From Streptomyces toxytricini (lineage in GTDB: Bacteria > Actinomycetota > Actinomycetes > Streptomycetales > Streptomycetaceae), in contig NZ_BMTY01000005.1 in assembly GCF_014649915.1 (NCBI RefSeq), forward strand, positions 62,001-126,000: 64,000 nucleotides of DNA, in the 5' to 3' direction. Both the position numbers and the translations under genes were made by a program. The notes under the pieces are model-generated. The model had not been told where the DNA came from and made no database searches. It saw only the letters and a list, made by a program, of their open reading frames with translations. The first letter of the stretch is position 1, and each line of letters starts with the position of its first letter. Shown here one piece after another: positions 8,417-15,776 of this stretch.

Positions 8417-9889
8417 TCACAGGCCTGCGTGGGCGAGGAGCTGGTGCATCGCTGTGGTGGGCAGGTTGGGGTTGGCGGCTGCGGTGGCCGCGACGGATTC
8501 CGAAGGGTCGGCCAGCAGGCGCGTCAGATCCTCGGCAGGGAGCCGGGGATGGGCTGCGATGGCACGGCGCACTGTGTGGTCGGGGTCGGCTGCCAGACGG
8601 CGTGCGGACTCCACCGGCAGGTCGGGGTCGCGCGGCGCCAGCTGCCGCATTCTCGGGTCTGGATCCGTGGCCAGGCGTCGAAGCACGGTCGTGGGCAGGG
8701 GGAAGGAGTCGGCCGGGCGCCATCCGGTCCGCTTGTCCGGGCGGTACGTACGGTCGATGCGCTCGGCGGTGTCGGGATCGACCTGGTCTCGGGCGTTGAG
8801 GGCCATCGTGGTGCGGACGTTGCTTTCCTCGTCGGCGAGCAGTCGGGCGACGAGCGGTGGCGGGAGACGGCCGGACGCGGCTGCCGAGGCGCGGAAGCAG
8901 GCGTAGGGCGAGTCCACGTGCGGCAGGGGGTCGGTCGTCACCCATGGCAGGTGCAGTGCTCGGAGTTCCGCGCGGGCCAGCTCGCCCGTGATTTCCCGTT
9001 CGAGCGAGTCGTCGTCCAGGTCGTGGTCGTGCGCAAGCCAGTGCAGTGGGTGCTTGTCGGACACGAGCCGTGTGTGGATCGCGGCTCGAGTCGCTTCCGG
9101 AGTGTCCTGGCGGGCGAAGATGCGGAGCGCGACGCTCGGGTTGGGGTCCTCGGCGAGCTCGTCGCGCAGTGCCGGGGGAAGGTCAGGGTGTTTCGCGAGC
9201 TCCCGGCGGACGTCGTCGTCCGGGTCGGCGGCCAGGCGGTGGGCGGTGGCAGCGTCCAGTGTGCAGTGGCGCACCGCGCCGGCGCGGGTGACCGGGTCGG
9301 CCAGCAGCTGTGGGAGGAGGTCCGGCGGCGGGACTGGGTGGGGAGTCCGGCAGAAGTAGGTCGCGCAGGCACCTGCCCGTACGGAGTCGTCGGGGTCCGT
9401 CAGCAGCAGTCGGCGCACCGGTTCCGGTGCGGTCGTCCACCACCGGGCGAGAGTTGCGCGGACGTGCGGGCTCGGGTCCGTCGCCAGCCGGGCCCGCAGA
9501 TCTGCCGGCACGTGGTCGCTTTCGGCCAGGTGCTCACGGACCTGCGGGGCGGGGTCGTCGAAGAGCCGCTCGAACAGCTCTCGCGGTGCGCCGTCCGCCG
9601 CAACGACCACAGCCGTGCGGATCGCGGGATCCGGGTGCTCGGCGAGCGCCATCCGGAAGGCCTGCGGGAGGCTGTGGTTCAGGGCGAGAGAGTGGGTGAG
9701 CCAGTGGTCGTCTGTGGCGAGGATCCCGGCAATCAGGTCATCGCTCAAGTCCGGCCGCTTGGCCACCGGGCCGAGGCCCTTGCGGCAGCCCAGGAGGCGG
9801 CGCACGAGCTCGGGCGGCAAAGCGGGGTTTCTCGCCAGCCCGTCCACCACCTCGTCCAGATGCCGCGGCAGCGGTATGGCGTCCGACAT
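8417..9889 (-). CDS. Leucine-rich repeat variant (LRV) solenoid protein
   Basis: 490 residues from the ATG at 9889; the ribosome-binding site is weak and an upstream ATG at about 9928 is possible. The protein is built of about 15-20 repeats of roughly 24 residues with the pattern LPPELVRRLL..DPxxxVRxxxAxHP, for example ADPDHTVRRAIAAHPRLPAE. This is the LRV/HEAT-like right-handed alpha solenoid known from AvhA/LRV proteins. No signal peptide or catalytic motif is visible. Such solenoids usually bind proteins; the partner is unknown. It stands alone, with gene remnants on both sides. Confidence 0.7.
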   Translation of the reverse strand: MSDAIPLPRHLDEVVDGLARNPALPPELVRRLLGCRKGLGPVAKRPDLSDDLIAGILATDDHWLTHSLALNHSLPQAFRMALAEHPDPAIRTAVVVAADGAPRELFERLFDDPAPQVREHLAESDHVPADLRARLATDPSPHVRATLARWWTTAPEPVRRLLLTDPDDSVRAGACATYFCRTPHPVPPPDLLPQLLADPVTRAGAVRHCTLDAATAHRLAADPDDDVRRELAKHPDLPPALRDELAEDPNPSVALRIFARQDTPEATRAAIHTRLVSDKHPLHWLAHDHDLDDDSLEREITGELARAELRALHLPWVTTDPLPHVDSPYACFRASAAASGRLPPPLVARLLADEESNVRTTMALNARDQVDPDTAERIDRTYRPDKRTGWRPADSFPLPTTVLRRLATDPDPRMRQLAPRDPDLPVESARRLAADPDHTVRRAIAAHPRLPAEDLTRLLADPSESVAATAAANPNLPTTAMHQLLAHAGL

Positions 9890-10716
9890 GGCGAGCGGCC
9901 TGCCCTTCTGTACCGGTGACCCGATCATGCAGTCTCGCACGGGTGTGCTGGACCGGGGGATGCTTCGGGCTGCGGCGGCGTCCGAGATCGACGTGCGTGG
10001 TAGACGTCCCTGCCCTTCGAGTCGGAGGCCGCGTCGTGCCACTCCACGCAGGCCTTGTCTTGCCGAAGGCGGCTAGGCCGGCTTTCGAGCGGACATCCGC
10101 CGTGCCGAAGAACCGCAGGCAGTAGGCCCGCCGCCGCCTACGTCGTCAGCGGAGCGTCGAGCCCCGGCCCCGACAGCTGTGCGTTTCCCGCCCGGGTGAG
10201 GGGAGGCATCGACGTCCTCCCCGGTCCATGCCGCCAGGTGGTCCGGGATGTCCGCAGCCCGCAGGCGCTCGGGCACCACCCCGAGAGGGGCGCTTCTCCG
10301 GCGGCCGTGCGCGCCCAGGTGCTCGGGGGACCGCCCCGTGCCGCCCTCCGGCGCCCCGCTACGGCGTGGGCGGGACCACCTTCGCCGCACGTCGAGGACG
10401 CCAGAAGCCGGAGACACAGGGCAGAGCCCCTGCCGCTCGCCCTGAGCTGCGGCGCCGGGCCGGGTCGGCCACCGGGCGCACCCACCCCAGGCACCCCTGT
10501 GCATGAAGCGCCCGCGAGGGCTGCGCTCCGAGGTTCCGCGAAGCGGGGCCCCGGCCGCGCGATGCCCCGGGCACGCGGCTTGAACAGGCATTTCGCCGGC
10601 TGTCAAGTCCCGAACGTCCGTGACGCGACCCGGGACCTGCTGCCGGGAGGTAATGGACACAGGCCGCGGGCACACTGCCCGCCGGCCACGACTCGCACAC
10701 CGGAAGGACCCCCGGC
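9890..10716. other. Gene-poor stretch with a decayed minus-strand gene
   Basis: About 825 bases without an intact gene. On the minus strand a coding-like segment reads GVVPERLRAADIPDHLAAW and TGEDVDASPHPG (about 10195-10275). It then appears to shift frame into GNAQLSGPGLDAPLTT with a stop at 10138, which would be a natural C-terminus. Upstream (10280-10600) the frame is Arg/Pro-rich and unconvincing. I read it as a frameshifted, truncated remnant of an unidentified gene. Confidence 0.35.
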
Positions 10717-10803
10717 ATGACCGGCACCATGAACCGACCTCTTTTCGCCTTCACCACCACGATCACCGGCCAGACGGCCGACGGCCGCTCCCCTCCCCCC
10801 TGA
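10717..10803 (+). CDS. Small ORF, 28 aa
   Basis: ATG at 10717 preceded by GGAAGGA with 9-base spacing, stop TGA at 10801. The 28-residue peptide begins MTGTMNRPLFAFTTTITG. It is the first of three short rightward ORFs. Small peptides of this type are common near integrative elements in Streptomyces, but I recognise no family. The good ribosome-binding site is the main support. Confidence 0.35.
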   Translation: MTGTMNRPLFAFTTTITGQTADGRSPPP

Positions 10804-10845
10804 CGCCTACCCGAGCACCCCCGACAGGGGCTGCTCGCCAAACGT

Positions 10846-11040
10846 ATGTCTATCCACGAATTCCTCCACGCCGATGCCAGCGCCGCTCTGATCCTTGCCT
10901 GCCCTCTTGCGGCCTCCTACGTGCTGCTCGTGCTGATCGTGCTGATCAGCCCCGACAGCGGCAGGGGTAAGGCAGCCAAAGACCTCCTGAGCCTGCACCC
11001 CTTCTCCAGGAAGACCCCCGACAGCGAGGACCAGCCATGA
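10846..11040 (+). CDS. Small single-span membrane protein, 64 aa
   Basis: 64 residues with one clear hydrophobic helix (about residues 12-35, including AALILACPLAASYVLLVLIV), then a positively charged tail (GRGKAAKDLLSLHPFSRK). The ribosome-binding site is weak. The stop overlaps the next start as ATGA at 11037-11040. Size and layout resemble the small spread (Spd-type) membrane proteins of actinomycete integrative elements, but no integrase, TraB or replication gene is present, so this is only a suggestion. Confidence 0.5.
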   Translation: MSIHEFLHADASAALILACPLAASYVLLVLIVLISPDSGRGKAAKDLLSLHPFSRKTPDSEDQP

Positions 11041-11339
11041 CACCGCTCACCCCACCGCAGCAACCCGCCCGTGTCCTGGCGGACCAGCACCACGGCGAGG
11101 CCGTCCTCGGCTCTCCCTGCCGCAGTGCACGGCTGCGTCCCGGCCGCGGAGGCAATGGCCGCAGTCGGGGTCGCCGGTTCCGCGGCTGGAGGCCGCACGA
11201 CGGTACGCCTGGCGGATCGGCGCCGATGGTGAAGGCGGCGCGGCGGCGCCCGCTGCCCGCGTTGTCCGGGGCGAGGGCGGTCGTGGTCTCGGCTGGGGGC
11301 AGGGGCTCGCAGTCGGCGAAGGGCAGGGCCGTATCTTGA
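11037..11339 (+). CDS. Hypothetical small protein, possibly decayed
   Basis: 100 residues, ATG overlapping the stop of the upstream membrane protein (ATGA), which suggests translational coupling. The first 25 residues look natural (PPQQPARVLADQHHGEAV). The remainder is rich in Arg, Gly and Ser and may be out-of-frame sequence after a shift. No domain was recognised. Confidence 0.3.
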   Translation: MTPLTPPQQPARVLADQHHGEAVLGSPCRSARLRPGRGGNGRSRGRRFRGWRPHDGTPGGSAPMVKAARRRPLPALSGARAVVVSAGGRGSQSAKGRAVS

Positions 11340-11441
11340 GAGCGACGCAGGTGCTGTCGGTGCGTCGCAGCCCTGCGTTGTCCTCGGGCGCCGCCCACGC
11401 CGGGCCTACCGGGTACCCGTCGGATGAAGGGGAGTTGGCCA

Positions 11442-12086
11442 GTGATCAGCCTTGCCGCAGTGGGAGGAGTGGCCCTGGTCGAATTGGGCATGGCTCTGAC
11501 TCCGGGACCGAACATGATCCATCTCGCCTCTCGGGCGATTGCCCAGGGCCGCAGGGCGGGCCTGGTGAGCCTGAGCGGGACCGCCGTGGGTTTCCTGTGC
11601 TATCTGGTGGCCGCCGCCGCCGGCCTGTCCGCGTTGTTCGCCGCCGTACCGCTGGCGTTCACGGTGGTCAAGCTTGCCGGAGCCGCCTACCTGGCCTACC
11701 TGGCGTGGGACATGCTCAAGCCCGGTGGCCGCTCACCCTTCGCTCCGGCTCGGGACCTGCCCCCCGTCTCCGATGCGCGCCTGTTCTCGATGGGACTCCT
11801 GACCAATCTGCTCAACCCCAAGATCGCTCTCATGTACGCCGCTCTTCTGCCGCAGTTCATGGATCCGCAGGCGGGTCCGGCCTGGGCGCAGCTGCTGCAG
11901 CTCGGTGGCGTGCAGATCTTCGTGGGGCTCTCCGTGAACGCGCTGATCATGCTGGGCGCGGCAAGGATGTCCGGTTTTCTGGCATCCCGGCCCCGGGTGA
12001 TGACCGCTCAGCGGTTCGCGGCAGGCGGTTTGCTCGGCTTCTTCGCCCTGCGCACGGCCCTGTCCCGCACGCCTGCCTCGGCCTGA
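11442..12086 (+). CDS. LysE/RhtB-family amino-acid exporter
   Basis: 214 residues. The GTG at 11442 was preferred over the ATG at 11424 because AAGGGGAG sits 7 bases upstream. The N-terminus carries the family signature GMALTPGPNMIHLASRAIAQGRRAG. Five to six hydrophobic helices follow, and the central LTNLLNPKIALMYAALLPQF is the second hallmark of the family. LysE/RhtB proteins are inner-membrane antiporter-like exporters of amino acids such as lysine, arginine or homoserine lactone derivatives; the substrate here cannot be told. Transcribed alone, convergent with the csbD copy at 12216. Confidence 0.85.
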   Translation: MISLAAVGGVALVELGMALTPGPNMIHLASRAIAQGRRAGLVSLSGTAVGFLCYLVAAAAGLSALFAAVPLAFTVVKLAGAAYLAYLAWDMLKPGGRSPFAPARDLPPVSDARLFSMGLLTNLLNPKIALMYAALLPQFMDPQAGPAWAQLLQLGGVQIFVGLSVNALIMLGAARMSGFLASRPRVMTAQRFAAGGLLGFFALRTALSRTPASA

Positions 12087-12168
12087 GCCGTGCGGGTGCG
12101 CCGGCGTGCCGAGTGCGCGGAGTCGTCCCGCTCTCGGGGAGGGTGGGAGTAGAGGAGGACGCACGGCC

Positions 12169-12200
12169 GGGCCCCGACCCGGGGGAAGGGGTCGGGGCCC
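12169..12200 (-). terminator. csbD copy 1 terminator
   Basis: Strong GC stem: gggccccgaccc (12169-12180) pairs with ggggtcggggccc (12188-12200) around a short loop. It lies 16 bases past the stop of the leftward csbD gene and can also serve the convergent LysE gene. Confidence 0.75.
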
Positions 12201-12215
12201 GGGCGGAGTTGCCGG

Positions 12216-12389
12216 TCAGTGGCGGAAGGTGTCCTTGACGTCTTCCTTGGCGTGGCGGGCGTTGCCCTTCACCTGGTCGGCCTGGCCCTCGGCGGTCATG
12301 CGCTCGTTGCCGACGGCCCGACCCACGGCCTCCTTGGCCTTGCCCTTGGCCTGCTCGGCGTGCGCCTTGCCCTTCTCCGTGCCCGACAT
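12216..12389 (-). CDS. CsbD family stress protein, copy 1
   Basis: 57 residues from ATG 12389, with GAGGAGG 7 bases upstream. The sequence starts MSGTEKGKAHAEQAKGKAKE and is rich in Ala, Lys, Gly and Glu, typical of the CsbD fold, a small hydrophilic four-helix protein. CsbD genes are general-stress genes under SigB-type control in other bacteria; the molecular function is unknown. Upstream, GTTT, a 13-base gap and GGGAGC (reverse of 12437-12459) is compatible with a SigB-like promoter but is not a perfect match. It differs from copy 2 at two residues (KGKAKEA against KGKVKEA, QADQVKG against QADQAKG). Confidence 0.85.
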   Translation of the reverse strand: MSGTEKGKAHAEQAKGKAKEAVGRAVGNERMTAEGQADQVKGNARHAKEDVKDTFRH

Positions 12390-12500
12390 CGGGGACCTCC
12401 TCGTTGCTGTACCGGATTGGTCGTGACCGCTCTCCTGCTCCCGATCGCCCGCCGCAAACCCCCTCGTCCGGCAGGCGATCGGAGGCTTCACCCGGGTGGG

Positions 12501-13652
12501 TCAGCGGATGCCGAGGGCGACGATCTGGGTGATCGCCTCCTCGGCGAAGTTGTCGTCGCTGACGAGGATCAGCAGCCGCTCGCCGGAGGGCAGGTCCGGG
12601 CCCCACGTCATGCCCTCGGTGTTGTCGACGGCGGAGAGGCCCAGGGTGTCGAAGTCCGCGACGAGCTCCTTGCGCATCGGCACGATGGTCTGCCCGGCCA
12701 GCGACTCCGTCGCCCGGACGTCGGTCGCCCCGCGCGTGGTGGCGTCGAAGAGGCGGATCTTGTAGCCGGCGCCGGCGACCCAGGTGCGTTCGAGCACGAG
12801 GTAGCGGTGGGGCTGGTCGGGGAAGGCGAGGATGGACGGGACTCCGGTGTCCGGGCCCCACGGGCTGTCGGGGTCGTTCTCGGCGAAGATCTTCTCCAGC
12901 GGGTACGCGAACTGCCCGAGCACGCGGCCGTTGCGGTCCTGCTGCGTGACGCGGACCAGCGCGCCGTTGTTCACGTCCGGCTCCGGGCCGTCCTGGAGGA
13001 GCGGGCCTTCGACCGCGCTGGTCACGACCTTGCCCTTGGAACCGAAGGTGAACGCCTCGATCGCCTGGTTCCGGCGCGGGCCGCGCTCCTCCATCGTGAC
13101 CTCGTAGTTCGCCGGCAGCCGCAACCGGCCGAAGTGGTCACCGACGGGGGAGGCGTACTGGATGGACGGCTGGACCACCGGCGGGCCCGCCACCTTGGGC
13201 CGGTCGCCCTCCTGGGCCCACCAGTAGTCGCAGCTGCGCGGGTCGACCCGGATCTCCTCCGGGTCGACGGCCTTGCCGTCGCCGGCGGTCGGGGACGGGT
13301 AGACCGCGCCGTCGGGCTGGAGGAAGGGGTGGGTGCCGGTGAAGTCGACCGCGTGCACCCCGCCGGCGTCCACGTTCAGTTTCGCCGTGTAGAAACGGGC
13401 GGGCTGGAGGTACGAGCGGTCGTCGCTGATGAACACGTACTCGCCGGTGCACGGGTTGCGGTCGATGCCGGAGAGGCCGCCGACCGTGGTGTCCTGGAAT
13501 ACGAGCTTGTGCGGGACGGTCTTCTCACCGAGCAGGCGGGCCTGTACAGCGCGGCCCAACTGCTGCCCCGGGGCGTCGGGTTGGGCGGCGGCGGCCACGG
13601 CGGGGGCCAGGGTCGAGGTCAGCAGCAGGGCGGCGGCGCACGCACGGCGCAT
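12501..13652 (-). CDS. Secreted esterase-like/phytase-like beta-propeller protein
   Basis: 383 residues from ATG 13652 (a GTG at 13667 is an alternative). A signal peptide is clear: MRRACAAALLLTSTLAPAVA followed by Ala-rich residues. The mature part has the marks of the phytase-like domain family (PF13449 type): TVGGLSGIDRNPCTGEYVFI near the start, AVDPEEIRVDP, NQAIEAFTF, VPSILAFPDQPHRYLVLER and a final NTEGMTWGPDLPSGERLLIL. These are calcium-binding propellers acting outside the cell on phosphate esters or unknown substrates. It reads leftwards, just upstream of csbD copy 1, which it may co-transcribe (gap 112 bases). Confidence 0.75.
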   Translation of the reverse strand: MRRACAAALLLTSTLAPAVAAAAQPDAPGQQLGRAVQARLLGEKTVPHKLVFQDTTVGGLSGIDRNPCTGEYVFISDDRSYLQPARFYTAKLNVDAGGVHAVDFTGTHPFLQPDGAVYPSPTAGDGKAVDPEEIRVDPRSCDYWWAQEGDRPKVAGPPVVQPSIQYASPVGDHFGRLRLPANYEVTMEERGPRRNQAIEAFTFGSKGKVVTSAVEGPLLQDGPEPDVNNGALVRVTQQDRNGRVLGQFAYPLEKIFAENDPDSPWGPDTGVPSILAFPDQPHRYLVLERTWVAGAGYKIRLFDATTRGATDVRATESLAGQTIVPMRKELVADFDTLGLSAVDNTEGMTWGPDLPSGERLLILVSDDNFAEEAITQIVALGIR

Positions 13653-13920
13653 CAGAGAGGAACTCACCCGATGATCATGGCCTGGACCGAGCCGCGGCAC
13701 AGTCGCCCAATCGGGTAGGAGCGGTGCGGGTGCGACCGTCCGGGGTCCGGTGCGAGGCAGAGGCGTCGCCCTCGGCTCTGCGCCCGTTCACAGCCTGCGG
13801 ATGCGAAGCCGGAGCGGGCCCCAACAGGTCGGTGGCGTGCTCCCCGGCCGTCTTGCCGTCCGGGACGCTCACCGCGAGCGTGCACCCACTGCCGGCCTAC
13901 ACGAAACGAGACGGTCCGTA

Positions 13921-13976
13921 TTGCGTAACCGGAGGAATGCCTTAGGCTCGCGACGATTCGATACGAACCGTTTCGT
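13921..13976 (+). promoter_or_regulatory. Promoter and TetR-type operator of the SDR gene
   Basis: TTGCGT (13921-13926), 16 bases, TAGGCT (13943-13948) forms a reasonable promoter. Just downstream lies a palindrome ACGAA-CCGT-TTCGT (13963-13976), typical of a TetR-type operator placed to block initiation. A related half-conserved sequence ACGAAACGAGACGG occurs in the opposite sense at 13901-13914. No TetR gene lies next to it. Confidence 0.45.
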
Positions 13977-13991
13977 CTAGTGAGGGGCATC

Positions 13992-14813
13992 GTGACGCAC
14001 CCGCGAGTCTGGCTCATCACCGGCGCGTCCCGCGGCCTGGGCAGGGCTTTCGCCGAGGCCGCCTTGGCGGCCGGCGACCGCGTCGTGGCTGCCGCCCGCA
14101 ACGTCGAGCCCTTGGGCGAACTGGCCGAGAAGTACCTCGGCCACCTCGTACCGCTGGCGCTGGACGTCACCGACCGCCGGGCCGTGTTCGATGCCGTGGA
14201 ACGGGGGGCAGCCGCATTCGGCAGGCTGGACGTCGTCGTCAACAACGCCGGCGGCATGCTCTACGGAATGGTGGAGGAAGCCACGGAGGAGCAGATCCGG
14301 GCGCACATGGATGTGAACTTCTTCGGTGCCGTGTGGGTGGCCCAGGCGGTCCTTCCGCACCTGCGCGCCCAAGGCGGAGGACGGCTTCTCCAGGTCACCT
14401 CGATGGGCAGCGGCGGCGGCATGGCCACCGTCGGCTTCTACGGGGCGGGCAAGGCCGCACTGGACTCGGTCAGCGAGGCGCTGGCGAGGGAGGTCGAAGG
14501 GTTCGGCATCAAGGTCACCATCGTGCAGATGGGCGGCTACAACACCGGCCTGTTCACCACGGGCACCACGGCCACCCAGCCCTTGGCGCCGTACCAGTCC
14601 CTGCGCACCGAAATGGAAGCGATGTGGGGCGACGCCGTCGCCCCGGAGGCGGACACGGCTGCCCCGGTCATCATGGAGCTGGCCGCGCTGCCGGATCCGC
14701 CGCGACGGCTGATCGTCGGCAGCGAATCCTTCGACCACGTCATGGAAATGGGCCGGGCCCGAGCGGATCTGTACCGCTCCTGGGAGCACCTGAGCCGTAT
14801 CGCCCCCGGCTGA
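13992..14813 (+). CDS. SDR-family oxidoreductase
   Basis: 273 residues; the GTG at 13992 was chosen because AGGGG precedes it by 5 bases. Classical short-chain dehydrogenase motifs are present: the cofactor loop TGASRGLGRAF near residue 10, NNAGG near residue 85, an active-site Ser in VTSMGSGGG, and YGAGKAA for the YxxxK pair. It would reduce or oxidise an alcohol/carbonyl with NAD(P)H in the cytoplasm; the substrate is unknown. Ends with a C-terminal extension typical of the longer SDRs (DHVMEMGRARADLYRSWEHL). It lies alone between csbD copies and has a palindromic operator upstream. Confidence 0.85.
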   Translation: MTHPRVWLITGASRGLGRAFAEAALAAGDRVVAAARNVEPLGELAEKYLGHLVPLALDVTDRRAVFDAVERGAAAFGRLDVVVNNAGGMLYGMVEEATEEQIRAHMDVNFFGAVWVAQAVLPHLRAQGGGRLLQVTSMGSGGGMATVGFYGAGKAALDSVSEALAREVEGFGIKVTIVQMGGYNTGLFTTGTTATQPLAPYQSLRTEMEAMWGDAVAPEADTAAPVIMELAALPDPPRRLIVGSESFDHVMEMGRARADLYRSWEHLSRIAPG

Positions 14814-14870
14814 CCGGTCCGCCCCCGTCACGGCGCAGCCGCTCGAACCTGATGGGGCGAGGACGCGGCC

Positions 14871-14903
14871 GGGCCCCGACCCGGGGGGAAGGGGTCGGGG
14901 CCC
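14871..14903 (-). terminator. csbD copy 2 terminator
   Basis: The same GC-rich stem as at 12169-12200 (gggccccgaccc with ggggtcggggccc), with one extra G in the loop. It lies 16 bases past the stop of csbD copy 2 and faces the convergent SDR gene. Confidence 0.75.
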
Positions 14904-14918
14904 GGGCGGAGTTGCCGG

Positions 14919-15092
14919 TCAGTGGCGGAACGTGTCCTTGACGTCTTCCTTGGCGTGGCGGGCGTTGCCCTTCGCCTGGTCGGCCTGGCCCTCGGCGGTC
15001 ATGCGCTCGTTGCCGACGGCCCGGCCCACGGCCTCCTTGACCTTGCCCTTGGCCTGCTCGGCGTGCGCCTTGCCCTTCTCCGTGCCCGACAT
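14919..15092 (-). CDS. CsbD family stress protein, copy 2
   Basis: 57 residues from ATG 15092 with the same GAGGAGG ribosome-binding site as copy 1. It differs from copy 1 by only two residues. Small hydrophilic CsbD-fold protein of unknown molecular role, associated with general stress. The same possible SigB-like promoter lies upstream. The near identity of coding and non-coding flanks points to a recent duplication or ongoing gene conversion rather than two old paralogues. Confidence 0.85.
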   Translation of the reverse strand: MSGTEKGKAHAEQAKGKVKEAVGRAVGNERMTAEGQADQAKGNARHAKEDVKDTFRH

Positions 15093-15221
15093 CGGGGACC
15101 TCCTCGTTGCTGTACCGGATTGGTCGTGACCGCTCTCCTGCTCCCGATCGCCCGCCGCAAACCCGCCGGGACGGTCCGGGCAGGCCGAGTCCGCCGGTAC
15201 CTGCCCTCCCCGGGGCACGGG

Positions 15222-15249
15222 GCTGCCCCCTTCAGGAGAAGGGGGCAGC
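15222..15249 (-). terminator. Stem-loop terminator
   Basis: Perfect 11-bp stem gctgccccctt/aagggggcagc with a 6-base loop, located 6 bases past the stop of the leftward DUF6506 gene. Confidence 0.8.
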
Positions 15250-15254
15250 GCACG

Positions 15255-15554
15255 TCAGGAGAAGATCGCGTGCACCTGATCGACCGCTTCGGGCCCGTAG
15301 CCGACCGTGCCGACGGGAACCGCGCCGTCGATCGCCTCGATGACACGGCCGGCCCACACCGGACCGAAACCGCCGCACAGTTCGATCAGCTGCACCCCCT
15401 CCCCCACCAGGCGGCGCGCGACCTCGATGCCCTCCTCGGGCGTCTCCACCCCGACGAAGACACTGCGGCACTTGCCCGTGTCCACGACCTTGACATCGCC
15501 GCCCGCCGTGCTGCCGTCCGCCGTGTAGACGAAACCCCAGTGCGTGAGCGCCAT
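15255..15554 (-). CDS. DUF6506-like small protein
   Basis: 99 residues from ATG 15554, with CAGGAGG 9 bases upstream. Characteristic stretches are MALTHWGFVYTADG at the start, GEGVQLIELCGGFGPVWAG in the middle and GTVGYGPEAVDQ near the end. These match my memory of the DUF6506 family of short cytoplasmic alpha/beta proteins. Function is unknown. It is followed directly by a strong terminator and appears to be a single-gene transcript. Confidence 0.65.
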   Translation of the reverse strand: MALTHWGFVYTADGSTAGGDVKVVDTGKCRSVFVGVETPEEGIEVARRLVGEGVQLIELCGGFGPVWAGRVIEAIDGAVPVGTVGYGPEAVDQVHAIFS

Positions 15555-15776
15555 GCGTCTCGACCTCCTGTGATCGTCAGAGCCACCAGCCAAGCAGAGC
15601 CACGCCCGGCATGGCCCGGACCGGCGATATCCGCGAGTGATCTTCGCCGCACTCCGGATGCCGGGAGGACACGGGTTGCGACCGGACTCCTGCCTCCGCA
15701 TCCGTCCCCTCGGCCGGCTGCCGGCGGTCCGCCGATCGCGGTGCCCGAGGGCACCGGCAGCACGCAGGCCCTGGTG

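Larger units (their letters stand above)
12164..12461. repeat. Direct repeat copy 1 (csbD unit)
   Basis: About 298 bases nearly identical, in the same orientation, to 14866-15164. The unit includes a terminator hairpin, a complete csbD gene, its ribosome-binding site and about 70 bases of upstream sequence. Only a handful of substitutions and one single-base difference in a G run separate the copies. They bracket a phytase-like and an SDR gene. Confidence 0.9.
14866..15164. repeat. Direct repeat copy 2 (csbD unit)
   Basis: Second copy of the unit at 12164-12461, same orientation, including terminator, csbD gene and upstream region. The match ends abruptly after the shared gccgcaaaccc at its right edge and before the shared cggccggg at its left edge. 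Confidence 0.9.

Noticed and set aside
10717-11339. Complete integrative element
   Set aside because: Small ORFs of the right type exist, but no integrase, replication, TraB or attachment repeats were found.
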